DNA from: Luzula sylvatica
Taxonomy: Eukaryota; Streptophyta; Magnoliopsida; Poales; Juncaceae
Assembly: GCA_946800325.1 (NCBI GenBank)
Contig: OX326957.1
Coordinates: 58,250,977-58,314,976, forward strand
Reading direction: 5' to 3'
DNA length: 64,000 nt
Both the position numbers and the translations under genes were made by a program. The notes beneath the pieces were generated by a model. That model ran no database searches. It was not told where the DNA came from and saw only the letters and a list, made by a program, of their open reading frames with translations. Shown one piece after another: positions 58,777 through 64,000 of the stretch (position 1 is the stretch's first letter; each line of letters begins with the position of its first letter).

Positions 58777-59609
58777 CAGTGTTTTAAATTGCGGCGATAT
58801 TGCGGATATTGCGGGCTGAGATTTAGAATCGCTATATCGCAATGAAGTATTGCGGCGAAATATCGGTAATATTGCGGATAATTTTCAAATCGTTGTAATT
58901 TTCTCATCCTTCCACCAAATTACATGAAATTTATATCGAAATCGCTCGTCTCGACGAGAGGAATGCAATGATGGGCTTGAATTTGTGAAATTTTGTCTTT
59001 TACCCTGAATTAAACACAAAATACACGTTAAAGTAATTTTATCGAGAATTATTTAATATAAATATTATAACATAAATTTTGTGATTATTTAATACTTAGT
59101 TTCCATGTTTTATTATCAAAATATTTGATAAAATATGCTCATAACATATATAACTTCTAAAATGTGTCATTTTCATCTATAAATGTATGAATTTAGTAAT
59201 TTTCATTGTATTTCATTGATGTTTCGATTTAAAATTTGAGTTATAGTGTTTTGATATTTTTAGGATGTCGACAAAAAATTATTCAACAAAATACAATTCC
59301 AAAGATCCCGTATAATTGCCATTTTAATGGAAATTTTATGATCAACTTTTATTTACACTGAAAAGGTTCCTGGACAATCAACTTTTTTATTCTTTTTAGA
59401 AGAAAATTATGAAGAAAATTTTACGATATTAAAGGTGATAAAAAATATTGTGAAAAATATATTTAAACAAACTATTATTTTTACATAATTTAATATCGCA
59501 ACGATTGTCCGCAATAAGGTTATTGCGCCGCAATTGCGCCCGCAAATGCAATCCGCTGCAAAAAAAGACCAGACAGCAATGGACCGCAATATCGCAATTT
59601 AAAACATTG
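58777..59609. mobile_element. hAT-type MITE nested in the LINE
   Basis: Left end CAGTGTTTTAAATTGCGG, right end the inverse of CAATGTTTTAAATTGCG, with repeated GCGATATTGCGG words at both ends. The exact 8-bp duplication TATAAAAC is at 58769-58776 and 59610-59617. 833 bp, AT-rich core, no transposase. A textbook hAT signature. Confidence 0.88.
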
Positions 59610-60192
59610 TATAAAACCAATTGTAAATAAAGAAGAAATTATGGATATTTTATTGTCTACTAGAATTGAATTAATAGATAATCTCAATGAAACAATAAAT
59701 AATTTAGTGGATGAGCATTGTACTTAAGTACTTGCTTATTAATGGAAGTTAAATTAATTATCATGGAATGTTCAACTAAGAAACTAAGAAACTATTATAT
59801 GTATCTCACTAAGAAACTAAGAAACTAAGAAATTAATTATAAAAAATTAAAAAAATTAAGAATATTATCATGAAATGTTAGAGGATTAAACTCAGATACT
59901 AAGAAACTATTATTAATAAATGTATCATTCAATCAAATACATATTACTAGGGATAAATTACATGGATTACTAGGGATTAATAAATCAAATACATTCAATC
60001 CCTTAGAACTGATATTAAATATACAGGAAAACAAGGAATATAAAATACTTATATGTATCTCATTATACCATATTTGGTTAGAGAGATGTAGAAGAACACT
60101 TTCAAATGTTCAATTTCAAATGCTTTATCTATTAATTCAGATGCAATCTTAGATAGTTTATCTACCGACTCGGATGATAGTAATTTCTATAC

Positions 60193-60640
<448 letters not shown>

Positions 60641-61017
60641 CAATTCCTTCTTTATCCATGTGATTTCTCTGTTTCTTTGAATGATCTAGGGTTTACGCAA
60701 GACCAGCCACATGAAATGAAGGAGATGGAAGAAGTGGATGAAGAGAGCGAAAGGGGGCAGTGAGAGCACGGAAGAAAGGAAAGAGGATTATGAGCGGTAT
60801 ATATGGGTTTTTATAACTAGGGTAAGAACAATTGATCCTGATTTTTAGTGGATTTGGGAATTAATTTCCAGGATTTCGAATCCAGAATTTACTAGATTCT
60901 CAAGTGTACAATGTATAGTTCATATGAATAGGTATTGAGGGTATTTAGGATTAGTATTTTTTAATAATTAGGGCAAATACCTCCAAATATTTGTATGTTT
61001 TTTTTTTGTCTATATGT

Positions 61018-61228
61018 TTTCAATGATGCAGATTTGAACTTAGATGATTTAGATTTTGAAGATGAAGGCGAGCAGCAACATATAACAGCCAACACGAGTA
61101 CAAGTCATGTAAATGATGATATTGGACACGAAGAGACATTAGGAAATGAGGTTGGAAATGATCAAACAAGTCAAAGAAAACATGGTAGTTCATCATTGGA
61201 CTTTTGGATGAACATTATATATTTTTAA
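61018..61228 (+). pseudogene. Short acidic frame, unrecognised
   Basis: Reads DLNLDDLDFEDEGEQQ and an acidic Gln/Thr-rich tail to a stop at 61226-61228. It is preceded by TTTTCAATGATGCAG, which looks like a 3' splice site. It could be the last exon of a decayed gene or of a hAT-type transposase with an acidic C-terminus, but no diagnostic motif is present. Confidence 0.3.
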
Positions 61229-61407
61229 ATTATGTTAAATGAACTTTATTATTTTATGTTTGGTATTTGTATATTAATTAAGTATCAAATTGTGTATTTT
61301 TCGTAAGGTAGAATAATTGGATTGAAATATTAAAAAAATAATGCATGATATTTGAAATTTAAATTATTAAATATGATGATAGTTTTTGTTATATCATGGT
61401 ATGTGTA

Positions 61408-61445
61408 ATGAATTTCGAAGACGAAATCGATTAAGAAGGGGAGAA
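61408..61445 (+). other. Polypurine tract of a Ty3/gypsy-type element
   Basis: AATTTCGAAGACGAAATCG followed by TTAAGAAGGGGAGAA. This is the standard end of the internal region of plant Tekay/Del-like Ty3 elements, directly before a 3' LTR. Confidence 0.65.
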
Positions 61446-61672
61446 TTTTATATCATGATTATAAATGGCAATAAACAAATTGGATGATGAAATATATGAT
61501 GGAAAATAATTACAAGAGAAATGAGGGATCAAAATGGAAAAATGACAAAAACCCCTAACCCTTTTCACACCTAAACCCTTGTCATGTTTACAATATTATT
61601 AGTTAACTCTAGCCCTTCTATTCTGTCCATTAACTTCATCAATTTCGTGGCTAAGAGAGAGAGGTGAAAGAA

Positions 61673-61700
61673 GAAGAAGAAGAAGAAGAAGAAGAAGAAG
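61673..61700. repeat. (GAA)n microsatellite
   Basis: About nine GAA units within a purine-rich stretch of the long LTR. Confidence 0.9.
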
Positions 61701-63009
61701 CAAGAAGAGGAGATTGGAGAAGATGAAGGGAACAAGTGATTCAAGCGAAGCAGCGAAGCAACGAAGAAAGGAAGCTCGTTTTCGAGGTTGTCTTCAACGA
61801 GGCAGCCACATGTAGGTGGTGGGAGAGTTGTCTAAACCTAGGAGCTTGAAGTTTTGAGGTTGTAAATATATTCTCTAATATAATTCGTAGAATCATTCGT
61901 ATTTACTGCCATGGAAATCGATTGGAAGATTGGTTTGAGCTTTCCATGTTGAAACCCTAGATTTTGGGGGTGGAAGTAATTCTGGATTTTAGTGTTTCAT
62001 AGATGGTTTTGGGATATAAGGATGGTGCCGTGGTGATTCGGCCGCTCGAATAATGGCGTTTCGATCATCTATTAGGCTTCCATCGAGAAAGGGTATAAAT
62101 TAGGGTTTCGGTTTTTGGGAAGAAAAGAAGTAATACAATTGAGTTGTTTGTTCCTAATAGGTCGGGTTTATGTTTGTTTTGAGTCAAGATCCATTAACCC
62201 GGTATCCTCTAACCCTAGTTCAAATTCTGGACATAAGGGGTATTTTGGTAATTTTGGAGAACATGATTTTTTAGGGGCACAATTATACAATGGAGAAAAG
62301 GCTCGATTGCTCGATAATGTCCAATTAATTAATGGTTGGATTAATGAGAAAACGAGCCAAGATTAAACACATGGCTGAGTTTTTGTCTCGTGTCATTCGT
62401 TCCTATCGTATCCCGTTTAGGGTTTCATCTCGTAGTCATTAGTTATTCCGGTATGTCGGATAAGTAGAAGTGTTGTAGTTGATCGGTTCTTTGACGGGTC
62501 TACCGAACCAGATTTCGTGTGTCACGTCTTCGTAATTTGGTCATAACTTCTCCGTTCGGTCTCCGTTTCGTGAGTTCTTGGTTCCATTGGAAAGCTTATT
62601 CCGAGGTGGTTCTCATGGCAGTAATTATGATTACTGCATCTGAAGTCTTATTTATTTATTCATCATTTTATCTGTAGAATATATGTAGTTCTTCGTAGGA
62701 TGTAGGATTGTTGTTGATGTAGCTCAACTCGATGTGAGGATGAGCGGTGGATAAGGGAACACATGTTTGGACATTAATGTAGTGTCTGGCCAGAGGTGTG
62801 CATCTTCGGGTCGCTCCCGAACTTGCGAACTGTTAGACGTAGCAGTACGGTCTCCTCGTGTAGTTGTAGTAAATGTAGTGCCAAGGGGGCGTGGTTTCAG
62901 TCGTGGCGTGGTTGAAACCACCACTCTTGGGATAGAGTGCAGCGGACTTTTACCTCATTGTAGATCCGAGGAACTAGTCTATGTGTAGGGTCCCTTGTGG
63001 AAGCCAACC

Positions 63010-63300
63010 TTATCGAAGTGGTTTTCTACGCTATGAATTCTGTAGTAGTTACCGTATTTGCAGGATCATAGTTGTAGTGGAAGTTGTTCTCGTAGTATCA
63101 CACTATGAATTCTGTAGTAGTTATTACCGTATTTGCAGGATCGTAGTTGTGGTAGTAGTTGTTCCCGTGTTGTAGTCGAACACTTGTAGTTGTTTCATGA
63201 TGAGAATTATGTAGTGGTTGTTGTCGTATTTGCAGAATTCCTAGATCGTTGTAGTTGGTCATCATGGTAGTTCTCGTAGTAGGTTGTCGTGGTAGTCGTC
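63010..63300. repeat. Degenerate tandem repeats inside the LTR
   Basis: Three copies of a unit of about 80-100 bp: TATGAATTCTGTAGTAGTTA, then CCGTATTTGCAGGATC and GTAGTTGTAGT-like words (starting near 63030, 63103 and 63200). GTAGTNGT words fill the spaces. Confidence 0.65.
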
Positions 63301-63613
63301 GTCGAGTAAATAATAATTAAATATTATTTTACTTATCTAACTCTCAGCCAACATTTCCAGGTAGCACTTGAGGTGGCAGTGGCATTCGTGTAGATTACGA
63401 GCGTAGCGGAGTGTGCGATCACCAGTTAATATATTTGTTTTTGTTATATTGGTTTATGCCCACCATATGTGTGTTTAGTTGTTATAGATTGTACATTATA
63501 ATTTATGCCAATTGGTTTTCGTAATTGTGTGTTGTTGACTCTGTTAATGCTCATATAATTAAGGTAAGTACGTTGTTCACGATAATTTTATTTTCGGGTC
63601 GTGACAACCTTTT

Positions 63614-63625
63614 TGGTATCAGAGC
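63614..63625 (+). other. Primer-binding site (initiator tRNA-Met type)
   Basis: TGGTATCAGAGC, complementary to the 3' end of plant initiator methionine tRNA, seven bases after the LTR end GTGACA. It shows that the LTR serves as the left LTR of an element that continues beyond the window. Confidence 0.8.
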
Positions 63626-63714
63626 AACGGTCCTAGTTGACCTGCAGAAGTCTTTAACACTATACCCTAGGTACCCATACCTTACCCAATGCGTCTTTGA
63701 ACGACTTTAGAGTG

Positions 63715-64000
63715 TGTGAATGCCACTAATGTAGAAAACTATAGTGTTTTCATTGTTGGTGTAGAGAGTGTAGGACGACATGAAGAGGAAGATGTTGTAG
63801 TTCGTGGAGCTGAATGGCACTCTTGTAGGAAGGTTTAGTGCTTTGCATGGTTTGTGCAAATGCGCAAGAAGGCTTTGTATGAAGAAGTTGTAGTTTGTGC
63901 AACCGAGGGTGCCTAATGTAGGTAAGAGTAGTGCTTTCATTCCTAGTACGTAAAGTGAAAGAAGGCTTTGTACGAGCGAGTTGTAGTTTATGAAGTTTGG
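63715..64000 (+). repeat. Tandem 95-bp repeats in the retrotransposon leader
   Basis: Three units starting near 63717, 63811 and 63905. Each contains a 'GCCACTAATGTAG'-like word, TAGTGCTTTCAT, AAGAAGGCTTTGTA and GTTGTAGTT in the same order. The last runs off the window end. No gag frame has begun by 64000. Confidence 0.7.

Larger units (their letters stand above)
61446..63606 (+). mobile_element. Long LTR (about 2.2 kb) of a Ty3/gypsy-type retrotransposon
   Basis: The left border is placed after the purine tract; the first bases read TTTTATATCATG, so the expected TG is mutated. It ends TCGGGTCGTGACA followed eight bases later by TGGTATCAGAGC. Inside are a (GAA)n-rich leader-like part at 61673-61700, the words TTTGGTCATAACTTCTCCGT and TTCCATTGGAAAGC typical of such LTRs, and degenerate repeats at 63010-63300. 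Open frames inside are short and not genes. Confidence 0.7.

Noticed and set aside
61446..63606. A protein-coding gene with a GAA-rich leader and several short frames
   Set aside because: The borders (purine tract, GTGACA end, primer site) show that it is a long LTR; the frames are short and lack domains.

Overview
This window is plant nuclear DNA. It holds spliced genes with GT-AG introns, plant-specific families (a GRAS regulator, a plant-type alpha-1,4-fucosyltransferase, an AMT2-type ammonium transporter), a decayed piece of plastid DNA, and many small plant transposons in AT-rich DNA. A eudicot is likely, but I cannot name the species from sequence alone.

Layout. 1-4.7 kb: intergenic DNA with MITEs. 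4750-10281 (+): an AMT2-type ammonium transporter in four exons, whose 3.9-kb third intron is packed with transposons. 10.3-13.1 kb: intergenic, with a tandem array of palindromes and a SINE dimer. 13138-14541 (-): an intronless GRAS gene with an EAR-like N-terminus. 16165-23088 (-): a complete DExH7/DHX29-type RNA helicase that I could thread through 32 exons (1461 codons before the stop). 23.4-32.6 kb: a transposon nest, including a 2.1-kb MULE with a 9-bp target duplication carrying a broken plant-mobile-domain gene, a degenerate plastid ndhB fragment and PIF/Harbinger-like elements. 33072-34700 (+): alpha-1,4-fucosyltransferase copy A. 35-40 kb: a SINE and a Ty1/copia element with two 271-bp LTRs. 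40-42.7 kb: a broken 5' piece of an AGO10-like Argonaute gene, with nested hAT elements in front of it. 44-46.2 kb: a 5'-truncated LINE and a solo LTR. 47.6-54.2 kb: an AT-rich satellite of about 175-bp monomers with a five-monomer higher-order repeat. 56.1-58.0 kb (+): fucosyltransferase copy B. 58.1-61 kb: a second, internally deleted LINE with a nested hAT MITE. 61.4-64 kb: a long Ty3/gypsy-type LTR followed by a primer-binding site and a leader made of tandem repeats.

The intact genes are unrelated housekeeping or regulatory genes and form no pathway, except that the two fucosyltransferases are paralogues in the same orientation, separated by about 21 kb of mobile and satellite DNA. The most unusual material is the higher-order satellite, the two LINE tails that share a conserved extension, the PMD-carrying MULE, and a microsatellite duplication that creates a second in-frame splice donor in the helicase. 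I saw no new defence-like or operon-like system.

Exon borders were chosen by hand from reading frame and splice consensus. Target-site duplications were read directly from the bases.
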